The notes below the pieces were generated by a model that saw nothing but the letters and a program-made list of their open reading frames with translations, did no database searches and had not been told where the DNA came from. The translations under genes were made by a program, and so were the position numbers. This document shows positions 28,169 to 38,477 of a DNA stretch of 64,000 nucleotides, in pieces. Origin of the DNA: Pseudomonas mandelii. Lineage in GTDB: Bacteria; Pseudomonadota; Gammaproteobacteria; Pseudomonadales; Pseudomonadaceae. Positions within the stretch are counted from its first letter, which is position 1; the number at the start of each line of letters is the position of its first letter. The DNA is taken from positions 6,300,501 to 6,364,500 of the forward strand of contig NZ_LT629796.1 of NCBI RefSeq assembly GCF_900106065.1, read 5' to 3'.

Positions 28169-28963
28169 ATGGGTTTTCTCGCCGGTAAGCGCGTACTGAT
28201 CGTCGGTGTCGCCAGCAAGCTGTCCATCGCATCCGGCATCGCTGCCGCCATGCATCGCGAGGGCGCTGAGCTTGCCTTCACTTATCAGAACGACAAACTC
28301 AAGGGTCGTGTCGAAGAGTTCGCACAAAGCTGGGGTTCCAACCCTGACCTGTGCTTCCCGTGCGACGTGGCCAGCGATGAAGAAATCGCCAAGGTTTTCG
28401 TTGAGCTGAGCAAGAAGTGGGACGGACTGGATTGCATCGTGCACTCCGTCGGCTTCGCCCCGGGCGACCAACTGGACGGCGACTTCACCGAAGCCACCAC
28501 CCGTGAAGGTTTCCGCATCGCTCACGACATCAGCGCCTATAGCTTCGTGGCCCTGGCCAAAGCTGGCCGCGAAATGATGAAAGGCCGCAATGGCAGCCTG
28601 CTGACCCTGTCGTACCTGGGTGCCGAGCGCACCATGCCGAACTACAACGTAATGGGCATGGCCAAGGCTTCGCTGGAAGCCGGCGTGCGTTACCTGGCCG
28701 GCTCCCTGGGCCCGGACGGCACCCGCGTCAACTGCGTATCGGCTGGTCCGATCCGCACCCTCGCCGCTTCCGGCATCAAGAACTTCCGCAAGATGCTGGC
28801 CGCCAACGAAGCGCAAACCCCGCTGCGTCGTAACGTCACCATCGACGAAGTCGGCAACGCCGGCGCCTTCCTGTGCTCGGACCTGGCGTCCGGCATCAGC
28901 GGCGAAATCATGTACGTAGACGGCGGCTTCAACACCACCGCCATGGGCAACATCGAAGAGTGA
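28169..28963 (+). CDS. fabI: Enoyl-[acyl-carrier-protein] reductase (NADH)
   Basis: 264 residues, standard length. It reduces the double bond of enoyl-ACP in fatty acid elongation and is the triclosan target. N-terminal nucleotide site [20 protein letters not shown], and active-site [20 protein letters not shown] with the Tyr-x6-Lys pair. A strong GAGAGGAG site precedes the ATG; a terminator follows the stop. Placement after the peptide transporter matches P. aeruginosa. Confidence 0.97.
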   Translation: MGFLAGKRVLIVGVASKLSIASGIAAAMHREGAELAFTYQNDKLKGRVEEFAQSWGSNPDLCFPCDVASDEEIAKVFVELSKKWDGLDCIVHSVGFAPGDQLDGDFTEATTREGFRIAHDISAYSFVALAKAGREMMKGRNGSLLTLSYLGAERTMPNYNVMGMAKASLEAGVRYLAGSLGPDGTRVNCVSAGPIRTLAASGIKNFRKMLAANEAQTPLRRNVTIDEVGNAGAFLCSDLASGISGEIMYVDGGFNTTAMGNIEE

Positions 28964-28979
28964 TCTTCGGTTAGCCATG

Positions 28980-29010
28980 AAAAAACCCGCCTCGTCTGGC
29001 GGGTTTTTTA
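28980..29010 (+). terminator. Rho-independent terminator of fabI
   Basis: AAAAAACCCGCC, a short loop, GGCGGGTTTTTT, directly after fabI; the symmetric A and T runs allow use in both directions. Confidence 0.92.
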
Positions 29011-29040
29011 TGCCTGCATTATCAATGCCCGACGCAAATC

Positions 29041-29131
29041 CCCTGTGGGAGCCTGCTCGCGATTGCGGTCTGACATTCAGTATTGATGTTGACTGACACA
29101 CTGCAATCGCGAGCAGGCTCGCTCCCACAAG
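29041..29131. repeat. REP pair
   Basis: Inverted units GTGGGAGCCTGCTCGCGATTG and complement ending GAGCAGGCTCGCTCCCAC, between convergent fabI and the delta-60 gene. Confidence 0.85.
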
Positions 29132-29163
29132 GATTTGTGGCTTGCGTGGTCGTAAAGACGCTA

Positions 29164-30375
29164 TCAGCTCAGGATACCCAAGACTTTCGGACCTTGAGCT
29201 TCACTTGAGTCCAGATTAACCGCGAGGATGAGTCGATTGCCGGTGCGCTGGACAATAATGTCATTCACCCGGCCAGCTTGCTGTCGAACCACCCCAGAAT
29301 CACCGAAAGAAGTGTCTAGCTCACCGCCCTCGGTGGTACGCAGCCAGTACAGGTTTTGCACAGGAAAATTCTCACTCCCTGCGACCACGATTTTTTTATC
29401 CGGCTGTACGGTGATGGTCGGGATGTTTATAAAGCCGGAACCCAGATCAACCACCAACGGCGCTCCGTTGTTAAAGGTCTTATCCGAGGTGCCATCACCC
29501 AATACTCGTTGCACGGAAACATAACGGTTGCCATCGTTATTAATCGACGTGACAGCGGCGATGATTATCTTGTCATCATCCACCACCATCGAGCCAAAAC
29601 CAGCGTAGCTTTTGTCTTCCCAAAATCCGTCAATGCCGAAGGTTTTGTTCAACGTGCCGTCTCGGTTGTAGCAAGCCAAGACCGCGTTCGGCACTGATGT
29701 GCCTGATGCCGGGCGGTCAACAATCCCAAACACAACGATGCGCCCGTCTGACAGGACGCCGATACTATGAATCGTTGTAATCGGCCCCTTGAATCTGACT
29801 TCAAATCCAGTGTCGGGATGACCTTGGTCATCCAGGGTGTATACCCTACCTGCCGAATCGATAGTTGTGCCCTCGCTGTCCGCCAATTGGTAACTTGCGG
29901 CCACTAACACATGGTTGTCAGCAGTGAGGCATCCCGTAGGTCCGAATGTCTGCAAACCCTGCTCCGGAGGGACGGGGTCTACGGGTAAAGGCAGCATTTT
30001 TGTGCCAAAGACTAAATCAGGACTTCCTCCCTCGTTGAATCGCGTGATCGCAGCCTGCCGGATAAAGGGCTCATTACCCGAGTTACCAATCAAGAGGAAT
30101 TTGCCGTCTCTTCGAGCAAGTAAACGTGTGACACTTTCGAATTGGCCTTTGGCGAAGTCCCACGCGAACGGTTGGAAGGTCGGATCGGAAGTGCCATCAG
30201 CCATGGCCCGATAAACCCATGAGACACGGCCTGTTTGAGCCACGTAAAGAAGTTTGCCGGCAGATGTTTCAACGACACACTGAGACGAACCTTGGGGAAT
30301 ATTGATCATACCGTTGTCAGCAAATCCCACATCCAGGTCACCTGGTGCTTGCTGCGTGTTGGCTTGCGCTGTCAT
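29164..30375 (-). CDS. Delta-60 repeat protein
   Basis: 403 residues from ATG 30375, which has AGGAGG nine bases upstream; frame continues upstream but without a comparable site. Repeated beta units of about 50-60 residues each carry L-x-DGRI/DKK-type turns and endings such as DGTSDPTF, DGTLNKTFG, DGTSDKTF and GELDTSFGDSG, the hallmark of delta-60 (TIGR02608) repeats that form a propeller-like or beta-barrel structure. No signal peptide follows the chosen start, so it may be cytoplasmic or secreted by another route. The function is unknown; such proteins are common in Pseudomonas accessory sets. Confidence 0.82.
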   Translation of the reverse strand: MTAQANTQQAPGDLDVGFADNGMINIPQGSSQCVVETSAGKLLYVAQTGRVSWVYRAMADGTSDPTFQPFAWDFAKGQFESVTRLLARRDGKFLLIGNSGNEPFIRQAAITRFNEGGSPDLVFGTKMLPLPVDPVPPEQGLQTFGPTGCLTADNHVLVAASYQLADSEGTTIDSAGRVYTLDDQGHPDTGFEVRFKGPITTIHSIGVLSDGRIVVFGIVDRPASGTSVPNAVLACYNRDGTLNKTFGIDGFWEDKSYAGFGSMVVDDDKIIIAAVTSINNDGNRYVSVQRVLGDGTSDKTFNNGAPLVVDLGSGFINIPTITVQPDKKIVVAGSENFPVQNLYWLRTTEGGELDTSFGDSGVVRQQAGRVNDIIVQRTGNRLILAVNLDSSEAQGPKVLGILS

Positions 30376-30569
30376 GCCGTTATCCTCCTGAAGTAAGGGC
30401 TCCATGCAATCAGGGGAATGCCAACAAACATCCATCCCGACAGCCAGATCCGTTTGACAGCGCCACCCTAATGCGAAAGCCGACACGCATATCACTGTCA
30501 TAAATAACAGTCTTACTGTCTTCAAGAGCCAAAATTCATTCTTTACAGCACATACACTGCACGCCTGCG

Positions 30570-31436
30570 TTAGCCAGGAGGTTGCGTCAGGCACTTGGCA
30601 AACAACAGCTGGATCGGCTGCGTGCGTTGGCTGTAGCGCTGCAACAAGACAATCTCCCGATAAAACGTCAGCTCGCCCAGCGCGATGATCCTGACCTTCG
30701 CCCCATGTTCAAGCCATAACCCGGCCTCGGGCAGCAGTGAAACACCAAACCCGCATTCAACCATTTTCACGATGGCTTCCAGCTCATCCATCTCCATCGC
30801 CACGTGCACATCAATCTGCTGCTCACGCAAAAATCGCGTAATCAGGCGCCCTCCGAATGAGTTACGGTCGTACCGCACGTGCGGCTGGCTCGCGAGGATC
30901 TGCAGCGGGTCATCGCCCTCAAGATCCATCGGCACGATCAATACAAACGGTTCCCGGCGAATCACCTGCGCCGACAGCTCCTTGGGCAGTTCGAAGGGCG
31001 GCTTGATCAATATCGCCAGATCCACCTCACCCGTATCGACCTGACTCAGCAGGCTCAACGACACGCCCGGCACCAGTTTCGGTTCCAGCAGCGGTGCCTG
31101 CTCCCTCAAGCGCAAAAATGCCTGAGGCAACAATCCGGTCTGGACCGTGGCCACCGCACCGATTTTCAACTCGCCACGGTACTCGCTGACGTCCTCACTG
31201 ACGGCCATCCGGTTAAACGTGTCGAGGATCTGCTGCGCCATCGGCAATGCCCGTTGCCCTGCGGCATTCAGAATCGCCTGTCGCCCGGTGCGATCGAACA
31301 GGCGGATGCCCAGCGCCTTTTCCAGGTTGCGCATCTGCGCACTGACCGCCGACTGCGTCAGACCGATGTGCATGCCGGCGGCGGCGAATGTGCCGTAGCG
31401 TGTGACGGCGACGAAGGTTTTCAATTCGCGCAGCAT
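30570..31436 (-). CDS. LysR-family transcriptional regulator
   Basis: 288 residues. The winged HTH is at the N-terminus (FVAVTRYGTFAAAGMHIGLTQ, SAVSAQMRNLEKALGIRLF) and the co-inducer domain follows from about residue 90. It is divergent from the VOC/amidase pair with a 114-base gap that should hold its operator, so it probably controls those genes. The effector cannot be read. Confidence 0.9.
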   Translation of the reverse strand: MLRELKTFVAVTRYGTFAAAGMHIGLTQSAVSAQMRNLEKALGIRLFDRTGRQAILNAAGQRALPMAQQILDTFNRMAVSEDVSEYRGELKIGAVATVQTGLLPQAFLRLREQAPLLEPKLVPGVSLSLLSQVDTGEVDLAILIKPPFELPKELSAQVIRREPFVLIVPMDLEGDDPLQILASQPHVRYDRNSFGGRLITRFLREQQIDVHVAMEMDELEAIVKMVECGFGVSLLPEAGLWLEHGAKVRIIALGELTFYREIVLLQRYSQRTQPIQLLFAKCLTQPPG

Positions 31437-31550
31437 TGGACTTCTCGATTGATCGAAATAATTTGAGCTCGACGCAAAAACTATCGTCTTTCAATCAAAA
31501 ATCATAGCGCTAAACTCAGCCTCATCTCCTGACAATCCGAGGCGAATCCG

Positions 31551-31976
31551 ATGCAACTCTCCCCTTTTCACTTGGCTGTACCGGTTTACGATCTGGCCGC
31601 TGCCCGGCGTTTCTATGGCGAAGTCTTCGGTCTTGAAGAAGGCCGTTCCAGCGAGCATTGGGTCGACTTCAACTTTTTCGGCCATCAACTGGTGATACAC
31701 CTGGCACCGAAAAACGCTTCACAGGAAGCGGCGCACACCAATGCCGTGGACGGTCATGACGTACCGGTGCCGCATTTCGGTGTGGTGCTGGGGATGGCGG
31801 AATGGGAGGCGCTGGCCGAGCGTTTGAAAGGCCTTGGGACACGCTTCGTGATCGAGCCAGGCATCCGCTTTCAGGGATTGGTGGGCGAGCAGTCCACGAT
31901 GTTTCTCTTCGACCCTTGCGGCAACGCGTTGGAGTTCAAGGCATTTAAAAACATCAGCCAGTTGTTCGCCAAATGA
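31551..31976 (+). CDS. VOC-family (glyoxalase/dioxygenase-like) protein
   Basis: 141 residues with two beta-alpha-beta-beta-beta modules. The start [22 protein letters not shown] and the end [27 protein letters not shown] supply the His and Glu ligands of metal-binding VOC enzymes (the small glyoxalase-like type). Overlap of 4 bases with the amidase start indicates coupled expression. It may process the same substrate as the amidase, but this is inference. Confidence 0.85.
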   Translation: MQLSPFHLAVPVYDLAAARRFYGEVFGLEEGRSSEHWVDFNFFGHQLVIHLAPKNASQEAAHTNAVDGHDVPVPHFGVVLGMAEWEALAERLKGLGTRFVIEPGIRFQGLVGEQSTMFLFDPCGNALEFKAFKNISQLFAK

Positions 31977-33250
31977 ACCGCCCAGCCCTTGACGCGACCA
32001 CCCTCAGTGAAGCGGTAGTCAATGGCGATACGACCGCTGCCGCCATCGCCGAATCCTTTCTTGAGTGCATTCAGGCGCGGGAGCCGGAGATTCAGGCGTT
32101 CGTCTCGTTCGACGACCGGCAGGTGCGTGCCGATGCTGCGCAGATCACCGGGCGCGGCCTGCTGGCCGGCGTCCCCGTCGGCATCAAGGACATCTTCGAC
32201 ACGGCCGCCTACCCCACGCAATTCTTCTCGCCCATCTACGCCGACCATCAACCGTCCCGGGATGCCCACGTCGTGACACTGCTGCGCCAGGCCGGGGCGC
32301 TGATCATGGGCAAGACCCACACCACCGAATTTGCCTACATGCACACTGGCCCGACCCGAAATCCTCACGATCTCGCTCGCACGCCGGGCAGCTCCAGCGC
32401 GGGTTCGGCGGCGGGGATGGCAGCGGGTTTCTTTGCGGTGGCGCTGGGCACCCAGACGGCTGGCTCGCTGCTCAAGCCGGCGTCCTATTGCGGCCTCTTC
32501 GCCTACAAACCGTCCCTGGGACTGGTGTCGCTGGAAGGTGTAAAGCCGCTGGCGCCGAGCTTCGACACCGTGGGCTGGTATGGACGATCGGTGCGCGATC
32601 TGCACCTTGTGGCGCGGGTGTTGATTCCCGGTTTTGTAGTGCCTGACGTCGAGCGGCGTCCATTGCGGCTGGGTTTCTGCCGCACCTCACGCTGGGATCA
32701 GGTGGACGCCGATGTGGCCTGCGCTCTGGAGCAGGCCACGGATCAGTTGCGCAGCGCCGGCCATTATGTGAGCGAACTGGAACTGCCCGATGAGTTTGCC
32801 GCAGTGTTCGACGACCATCAGCTGATCAACGATTGCGAAGGTGCCCGCTCGCTGGCCAAGGAATTCCAACGCCATCGTGCTCAACTCAGCCCATCGACAC
32901 TGGCCATGTTCGAGCGAGCGGCGGCAACAACCTGGGAGCAGGAATCCGCTGCCAAGGCGCGCCTGGCCACCCTTGCGCCCCGTTTGAATGAGCTTTGCCA
33001 ACCGTTCGACGCCATGCTCGGCGCCTCCTGCGGGATGGTCGCGCCGATGGGCCTGGAAAGCACCGGACCGTCGGATTTCATCAAGTTCTGGGGGGCGTTT
33101 GGCTGGCCGCAGGTGAACGTACCGCTGGTGCGCGCCCACCCCATGTTGCCGGTCGGGCTACAGATCATCGGGAAGTTCAGGGACGATGGCCGGCTGTTGC
33201 GAACGGCCGCCTACGTTGCCGCAGCGTTGCAAGGCGCCGCTCAGCACTGA
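31973..33250 (+). CDS. Amidase-signature hydrolase
   Basis: 425 residues. The Ser-cisSer-Lys triad is visible: Lys in [10 protein letters not shown], the serine loop [15 protein letters not shown] and the nucleophile region [17 protein letters not shown]. It hydrolyses a C-N amide bond; substrate unknown. It overlaps the VOC gene start by ATGA and its last ten bases overlap the stop of the convergent GGDEF gene. Confidence 0.92.
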   Translation: MNRPALDATTLSEAVVNGDTTAAAIAESFLECIQAREPEIQAFVSFDDRQVRADAAQITGRGLLAGVPVGIKDIFDTAAYPTQFFSPIYADHQPSRDAHVVTLLRQAGALIMGKTHTTEFAYMHTGPTRNPHDLARTPGSSSAGSAAGMAAGFFAVALGTQTAGSLLKPASYCGLFAYKPSLGLVSLEGVKPLAPSFDTVGWYGRSVRDLHLVARVLIPGFVVPDVERRPLRLGFCRTSRWDQVDADVACALEQATDQLRSAGHYVSELELPDEFAAVFDDHQLINDCEGARSLAKEFQRHRAQLSPSTLAMFERAAATTWEQESAAKARLATLAPRLNELCQPFDAMLGASCGMVAPMGLESTGPSDFIKFWGAFGWPQVNVPLVRAHPMLPVGLQIIGKFRDDGRLLRTAAYVAAALQGAAQH

Positions 33251-33834
33251 TCCGTGTCGTGCATCGCCTTATCGGCCAGGGTCAACACGTCTTCCGCTGT
33301 CGGGTTTAGCCGAGCATCAAACTCGACCTGGCCAATGCTGAAGTGAATGGCAAAACTGCGATTCGCCGTGGCATTGCGCTCGGCGAGTATTTCTTCGAGC
33401 CGGGCCTTGATCGCGGACAGCTCGACAACGCTTGCACCCGTCAACAGGGCGATAAACTCATCGTTGCCCAGTCGACCAATCACATCGCTTTCGCGAAAGG
33501 CGATACGCAGCACGTCAGCGAAGGTCTTCAGGGCGTGATCACCCTCGGCGCGCCCGTACAGATAGTTGATTCGCTTGAAGTTATCGAGGTCGAAAAACAG
33601 CAGCGTCGCCGGCAGCCCCAGTTGCTGGCAGGCGTCCATCCCCTGTTGGGCCAGCGCTGTAAAACCGTGGCGGTTGGGCAGCAGCGTCAACTCGTCCATG
33701 CTCGCCATCTGCACGCCCATCAGTTCTTGCTCGGCCTTGCGGGCCAGGTCACACAGCAGCTCACGCTCCTGCAGTGGCGAACGTAACGGGTCTGTACAAG
33801 CACCGCGCTTGACCGGTTTGCCTGGGATCAGCAT
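33241..33834 (-). CDS. GGDEF-domain protein with altered active-site motif
   Basis: 197 residues. After a short N-terminal helix the diguanylate-cyclase fold is recognisable: DELTLLPNRHGF, LLFFDLDNFKRINYLYG (metal Asp) and RIAFRESDVIGRLGNDEFIALL. The signature is GNDEF instead of GGDEF. The fold is near-complete, but the missing second glycine makes cyclase activity doubtful; it may bind GTP or c-di-GMP instead. There is no membrane sensor. GGAG precedes the ATG. Its stop overlaps the amidase stop on the other strand. Confidence 0.85.
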   Translation of the reverse strand: MLIPGKPVKRGACTDPLRSPLQERELLCDLARKAEQELMGVQMASMDELTLLPNRHGFTALAQQGMDACQQLGLPATLLFFDLDNFKRINYLYGRAEGDHALKTFADVLRIAFRESDVIGRLGNDEFIALLTGASVVELSAIKARLEEILAERNATANRSFAIHFSIGQVEFDARLNPTAEDVLTLADKAMHDTDQC

Positions 33835-33908
33835 GACTCACTCCATTGGCGGGTATGTACTTTAGAGTCGTGCATACCCGGTTTGACTCCCTGTTAACGG
33901 ACCGCCGG

Positions 33909-34487
33909 TCAACTGCCCTGCACCGGACACGGGCCTCCAGCGGCCGCCCACAGCTTGAATTGGGTGACGAAAATGTCGTGCGGCACCGGCACCGGCGCCC
34001 TTCCCTCACCCGGATTCCAGCCCCAGAGCACCAGTTTGTCCTCGGTGACGTGCTTGATCAGGGCCGCGAAATCACGGTCACCATTACTGGAGCGATCCTT
34101 GATCATCGCGCACAACTGGTCGGCCGGCAGCCCGATCCAGGCCATCTTGTGCGCCTCGGGCGGCAAGCTCCAGTGCGGCGCCCCCGGTGGCGTATGCGGC
34201 CCGTAGCTGGCGGGCGGATTGGCCTCGGCGTGACAGGTCGCGCAGGGCAAACCCGCTGCGCCCTTGCCGTCCATCCCGCGCACTACGCTCATGGCGTGGG
34301 GGATGCCTGCATCGAACTGCAACGGCGAATCGCCCGGGATATGACAGTTCTGGCAACGCGGACTTTGAAAGACCTTCTGCACCGTATCAAACGCCTTGAT
34401 GGCTTCCTTATCGTCAGCAAACAGGTGCTCGGCATAGCTGGCCAAGCCGATCAACACCACCGTCCCCAGAATCAGATGTCGTCTCAT
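33909..34487 (-). CDS. Cytochrome c subunit of molybdenum hydroxylase
   Basis: 192 residues with an N-terminal hydrophobic signal/anchor (LILGTVVLIGLASYAEHLFA), then two c-type haem motifs CQNCH and CATCH and later loops with Met residues. It sits one base after the Mo-binding subunit on the same strand. Such proteins accept electrons from isoquinoline-1-oxidoreductase-type and aldehyde oxidoreductases in the periplasm, so it is the probable electron acceptor of this complex. The substrate is not shown by sequence. Confidence 0.82.
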   Translation of the reverse strand: MRRHLILGTVVLIGLASYAEHLFADDKEAIKAFDTVQKVFQSPRCQNCHIPGDSPLQFDAGIPHAMSVVRGMDGKGAAGLPCATCHAEANPPASYGPHTPPGAPHWSLPPEAHKMAWIGLPADQLCAMIKDRSSNGDRDFAALIKHVTEDKLVLWGWNPGEGRAPVPVPHDIFVTQFKLWAAAGGPCPVQGS

Positions 34488-34488
34488 C

Positions 34489-36657
34489 TCACACCCCCGA
34501 CAGTTGCAACGGCAGTTCCCGCAAGCGCTGCCCGGTCAGGGCGAACACCGCGTTGGCCACTGCCGGCGCCGTGGGTGGGACGCCGGCTTCGCCAATACCG
34601 CCGGACCGTTCAGTGCTTGGCACGATATGCACTTCGACCACCGGCATTTCGTTGAGCCGCAGCACCTGATAGTCGTGGTAATTGGATTGCACCACCTGAC
34701 CGTCCTTGAACGTCAGTTTGCTGTGCAAGGTAAAGCCGAGGCCGAAGGTGATGCAGGACTCCATCTGCGCCGCGATGCTCATCGGGTTGACCGCAATCCC
34801 GCAGTCCACCGCGCACACCACCCGGTGCACGCGGATTTTCAGGTCGTCCTGGGACACCTCAGCGACCTGCGCGACGTAACTGCCGAAAGACTCATGCACC
34901 GCCACACCCAAGGCATGGCCGTCCGGCAGTTCCGCCTTCCAGTTGGCTTTTTCGACGGCGAGGTTCAACACGCCCAAATGTCGCGGATGCGCCTTGAGCA
35001 AGGTTCGTCGGTAATCCACCGGATCCTTGCCAGCCGCCTCCGCCAGTTCATCAATCAACGACTCCATGACAAACGCCGTGTGGCTGTGCCCCACCGAACG
35101 CAGCCACAACACGCTGATGCCGGTAGTCGGCGAGTGCAGTTCCACCTGGTGATTGGCCAGGTCTTCAAGGTACGGGCTGTCGGCAACGCCTTCGACCGAG
35201 GTCTTGTCGATACCGTCCTTGACCATCGTCGCCTCCATCATGGTGCCGGCCATGATCGACTGACCGACCATCACATGCTTCCAGGCCACGGGCATGCCGC
35301 CAGCATCCAGGCCGATTCGTGCCTGATGCAGGAACGCCGAGCGGTAATAACCGCCGCGGACGTCATCCTCCCGGGACCAGACGGTTTTCACCGGCCCGCC
35401 TGCCGCCTTGGCGACCTGCACGGCTTCAGCGACAAAGTCCGAGGTCGGATTGGCCCTGCGACCGAAGCCGCCGCCGAGGAATTCGGTGTGGATTTCAACC
35501 TGCTCGGGTTTGAGCCCGGTGATCTTGCCCGCGATCATTTGATCCAGGGTCTGGAACTGCGTGCCTGTCCAGATCTCGCACTTGTCCTTGCTGATTTTCA
35601 CCGTGCAATTGAGCGGCTCCATCGGCGCATGGGCCAGGTACGGCACGCTGTATTCGACATCGACGGTCTTGGCCGCCTTGCCCAGCGCGGCGGTGGTATC
35701 CCCGGCCTTGCTGGCCGAGGCGCCAGGCGTGGTCGCGAGTTTGCGGAAGCTTTCCAGCAATTTCTGGCTGTCGAGGCCGGCATTCGGCCCCAGGTCCCAC
35801 TCGACCTTCAGCGCATCACGCCCCAGCTTCGCCGCCCAGTAATGGTCGGCAATCACCGCCACGCCGGTGGGCACCTGCACCACTTTATGCACGCCCGGCA
35901 CGGCCAGCGCTTCGGCGCCTTCGAAAGATTTGACGCTGCCGCCAAACACGGGTGAGCGGGCGACCATGGCGGTCATCAAGCCCTCGAATTGCACGTCCAT
36001 GCCGAACTTGGCCCGGCCGGTGATTTTGTCCGGGGTGTCCAGGCGCTTGGTGGGTTTGCCGATCAGTTTCCAGTCCTTGGCCTCTTTGAACTTGATCGAA
36101 GCCGGATCCGGCACCGGCAGCTTGCCGGCGTCGTCCGCCAGTTCGCCGTAGGTCGCGCGATTGTCGCCGGCAATGACCACACCTGACTCGGTGTGAATCG
36201 CCGAGGGCGCGACGTTGAAACGCTTGGCGGCCGCGTCAACCAGCATCAGACGCGCTGCCGCGCCGGCCTGCCGATAGCGATCGAACTCCATCCATGTCGA
36301 AGTCGAGCCGCCGGTGATCTGCATTCCGCCGAAACCCGCCATGCCGTAGTCAGCCGCCGAGGCGGGTGAATGTTCGACGCGGATTTTCGACCAGTCGGCG
36401 TCCAGCTCTTCTGCGATCAGCATGGTGAGGCCGGTCCAGATGCCCTGACCCATTTCCGAGTGGCCGAGCAGTACGGTGACGACGTTGTCGTTGCCGATCC
36501 GTAAAAACGCATTGGGCGCAAACACGTTGCCTTCATTCTCCGCCCCCACGGCAAAGCGATGGGCGCCGGGAATGACGAACGCCACCACCAGACCTCCGCC
36601 CAACAGCGCGCTGCCCTTGAGAAAACCGCGACGTGACACCGGGTTGATGCTGTTCAT
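34489..36657 (-). CDS. Molybdopterin-binding subunit of aldehyde/isoquinoline-type oxidoreductase
   Basis: 722 residues of the xanthine-dehydrogenase-like IorB/AldH family. A twin-arginine-like signal SRRGFLKGSALLGGG directs folded export. Conserved Mo-cofactor regions include LGHSEMGQGIWTGL, TQFQTLDQM, EFLGGGFGRRA and the C-terminal GIGEAGVPPTAPAVANAV with the catalytic Glu. Two-subunit plus cytochrome arrangement in the order Fe-S, Mo, cytochrome (all minus strand) is typical for periplasmic molybdenum hydroxylases that hydroxylate N-heterocycles or aldehydes. Confidence 0.88.
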   Translation of the reverse strand: MNSINPVSRRGFLKGSALLGGGLVVAFVIPGAHRFAVGAENEGNVFAPNAFLRIGNDNVVTVLLGHSEMGQGIWTGLTMLIAEELDADWSKIRVEHSPASAADYGMAGFGGMQITGGSTSTWMEFDRYRQAGAAARLMLVDAAAKRFNVAPSAIHTESGVVIAGDNRATYGELADDAGKLPVPDPASIKFKEAKDWKLIGKPTKRLDTPDKITGRAKFGMDVQFEGLMTAMVARSPVFGGSVKSFEGAEALAVPGVHKVVQVPTGVAVIADHYWAAKLGRDALKVEWDLGPNAGLDSQKLLESFRKLATTPGASASKAGDTTAALGKAAKTVDVEYSVPYLAHAPMEPLNCTVKISKDKCEIWTGTQFQTLDQMIAGKITGLKPEQVEIHTEFLGGGFGRRANPTSDFVAEAVQVAKAAGGPVKTVWSREDDVRGGYYRSAFLHQARIGLDAGGMPVAWKHVMVGQSIMAGTMMEATMVKDGIDKTSVEGVADSPYLEDLANHQVELHSPTTGISVLWLRSVGHSHTAFVMESLIDELAEAAGKDPVDYRRTLLKAHPRHLGVLNLAVEKANWKAELPDGHALGVAVHESFGSYVAQVAEVSQDDLKIRVHRVVCAVDCGIAVNPMSIAAQMESCITFGLGFTLHSKLTFKDGQVVQSNYHDYQVLRLNEMPVVEVHIVPSTERSGGIGEAGVPPTAPAVANAVFALTGQRLRELPLQLSGV

Positions 36658-36681
36658 GTTCAGACTCCCTTCAACGTGGCA

Positions 36682-37137
36682 TCAACCGATCTCGGCGGCG
36701 CGTTTGACCGCGGCGCGGATCCTTGGGTAGGTGCCGCAGCGGCAGATATTGCCGGAGAGCGCCTGATCGATGTCGCTGTCGGTGGGTTTGGGGATTTTCG
36801 CCAGCAGCGCGGCGGCGGACATGATTTGCCCGGACTGGCAGTAACCGCACTGCACCACGTCGAGTTCGGCCCAGGCTTGCTGCACTGGGTGCGAACCGTC
36901 AGTGGACAGGCCTTCGATGGTGAGGATTTTTTGCCCGTGGGCCACCGCGGTGGCGGGCGTGATGCACGAGCGCAGCGGCGCGCCGTCGACGTGCACGGTG
37001 CAGGCGCCACACTGGGCCATGCCGCAACCGAATTTGGTCCCGGTCAGGTGCGCGACATCGCGCAGGACCCAGAGCAGCGGCATGTCCGCGGGGACATCCA
37101 ACTCCTGATCCTTGCCGTTGATATTCAGGGTCAGCAT
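36682..37137 (-). CDS. 2Fe-2S subunit of molybdenum hydroxylase
   Basis: 151 residues, starting at ATG 37137 with GAGGA upstream. Plant-type cluster [20 protein letters not shown] and a second helical cluster domain with [10 protein letters not shown] and CRCGTYPRI give the two [2Fe-2S] centres of the IorA/CoxS family. It transfers electrons from the Mo subunit (24 bases downstream) to the cytochrome subunit. First gene of the three-gene unit. Confidence 0.92.
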   Translation of the reverse strand: MLTLNINGKDQELDVPADMPLLWVLRDVAHLTGTKFGCGMAQCGACTVHVDGAPLRSCITPATAVAHGQKILTIEGLSTDGSHPVQQAWAELDVVQCGYCQSGQIMSAAALLAKIPKPTDSDIDQALSGNICRCGTYPRIRAAVKRAAEIG

Positions 37138-37267
37138 TGCGAATTTCCTCAGACTCACGGTGTTCTGAAGGGGCGTCGCTGTGACACGGAATGCCTACAC
37201 GCGCCTCCGGTTATCCCTACAGCTAAGCGCAAAATGCCGGGCGAGACCGGTTCATCGACCACCGGTC

Positions 37268-37296
37268 AAAAAAAGGCCACCTTGATGGGTGGCCTT
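37268..37296 (-). terminator. Terminator downstream of the SDR gene
   Basis: On the minus strand: GGCCACC, a loop, GGTGGCC and a run of seven T residues, downstream of the SDR gene beyond a REP pair. Confidence 0.8.
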
Positions 37297-37360
37297 GGAA
37301 TGAGGTTTTGTAGTGATGGCGCTTGGGCGGCTAGCGGGCTTTTGTGCCTGGTGGGCATTT

Positions 37361-37490
37361 GTGGCGAGGGAGCTTGCTCCCGCTCGGCGGCGAAGCCTCG
37401 CAAAACCAGCTAACACGGTTTTTCTGATGTACCGGGTTTGGAGGGCTTGGGGCCGCTTCGCAGCCCAGCGGGAGCAAGCTCCCTCGCCAC
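37361..37490. repeat. REP pair
   Basis: Same sequence type as 20505-20637: GTGGCGAGGGAGCTTGCTCC inverted around a GCTTCGCAGCC-containing centre. With the terminator it fills the SDR to Fe-S subunit gap. Confidence 0.8.
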
Positions 37491-37518
37491 AGCAGCTCCC
37501 TGGCCACAAAGATTGCGA

Positions 37519-38364
37519 TCAGTAGTCGGTGGACACCGACACCTCGCGCCACGTCTGCAATTCATCAGCGACGAAGGCGTTCTTGGCTTCGATCGCCGCG
37601 ACGCAATCACTGCCCATCGGCAAGCGCAGCGGTGCCTTTTTCGCTTCCACCAGGATAATCATGGCCTGGGCGAGCTTGTCCGGGTCGCCCGGCTGGTTCA
37701 GGGTCACGGCCTTGGCAATTTTGCGCACCTCACCCGCCGTACTGTCGTAGTCGGCAATCGTCGACGGGGATTCGACCAGGGAGTTGCCCTCGAGGAATTC
37801 GGTCCGGAAATATCCAGGCTCAACCACGGTGACTTTGACGCCCACAGGTGCCAACTCGGCGTGCAACGCCTCGCTCAGGCCTTCGACGGCAAACTTGGTC
37901 GAGCAATAGACGCCAAACCCCGGCCCCGACGCGTAACCCCCCACCGAAGACAGGTTGATCACATGCCCACTGCGGGCGGCGCGCATGTATGGCAACACGG
38001 CCCGAGTGATGTTCAGCAAACCGAAGACGTTGGTTTCGTACACGCGGCGCACTTCATCGGCGCTGGCTTCTTCCACCGCGCCCAGCAAACCAAAGCCGGC
38101 GTTGTTGACCAACACATCGATGCGCCCGAAATGCTCGATGGCGGCCTTGGCGACCGCAATGCCTTGCGCTTCGTTGGTGACATCCAGGGACACGGCGAGC
38201 AACGCGGGTTGAGTGCCGAAACGTTGGGTGACGCTGTTGGCATCACGGGCGGTGGCCACCACGGCGTCGCCATTGGCCAGTGCAGCGGCCGCGATCTTGG
38301 CGCCGATACCACGGGAAGCGCCAGTGATGAGCCAGACACGTTTGAAGGTGTGGGAAGTGGTCAT
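37519..38364 (-). CDS. SDR-family oxidoreductase
   Basis: 281 residues from ATG 38364 (GGAAC upstream). Classical short-chain dehydrogenase: cofactor motif ITGASRGIGAKIA, NNAGFGLLG and the catalytic Tyr-x3-Lys in GVYCSTKFAVEGL with Ser in NLSSVGGY. Short basic residues after the first strand suggest NADP. It is divergent from a LysR gene (113 bases between starts), the usual arrangement for a regulator and its target. Confidence 0.92.
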   Translation of the reverse strand: MTTSHTFKRVWLITGASRGIGAKIAAAALANGDAVVATARDANSVTQRFGTQPALLAVSLDVTNEAQGIAVAKAAIEHFGRIDVLVNNAGFGLLGAVEEASADEVRRVYETNVFGLLNITRAVLPYMRAARSGHVINLSSVGGYASGPGFGVYCSTKFAVEGLSEALHAELAPVGVKVTVVEPGYFRTEFLEGNSLVESPSTIADYDSTAGEVRKIAKAVTLNQPGDPDKLAQAMIILVEAKKAPLRLPMGSDCVAAIEAKNAFVADELQTWREVSVSTDY

Positions 38365-38477
38365 GAATCGAGTTCCTTGTTCGGGTTGGGGTGAGCACAA
38401 GGTACGCAGGAAGATTGGTCTGAAAAATGCCCTCGTGTTACAAGCACTATGAAACTGTCTTTCATAATGGCGCCGAT

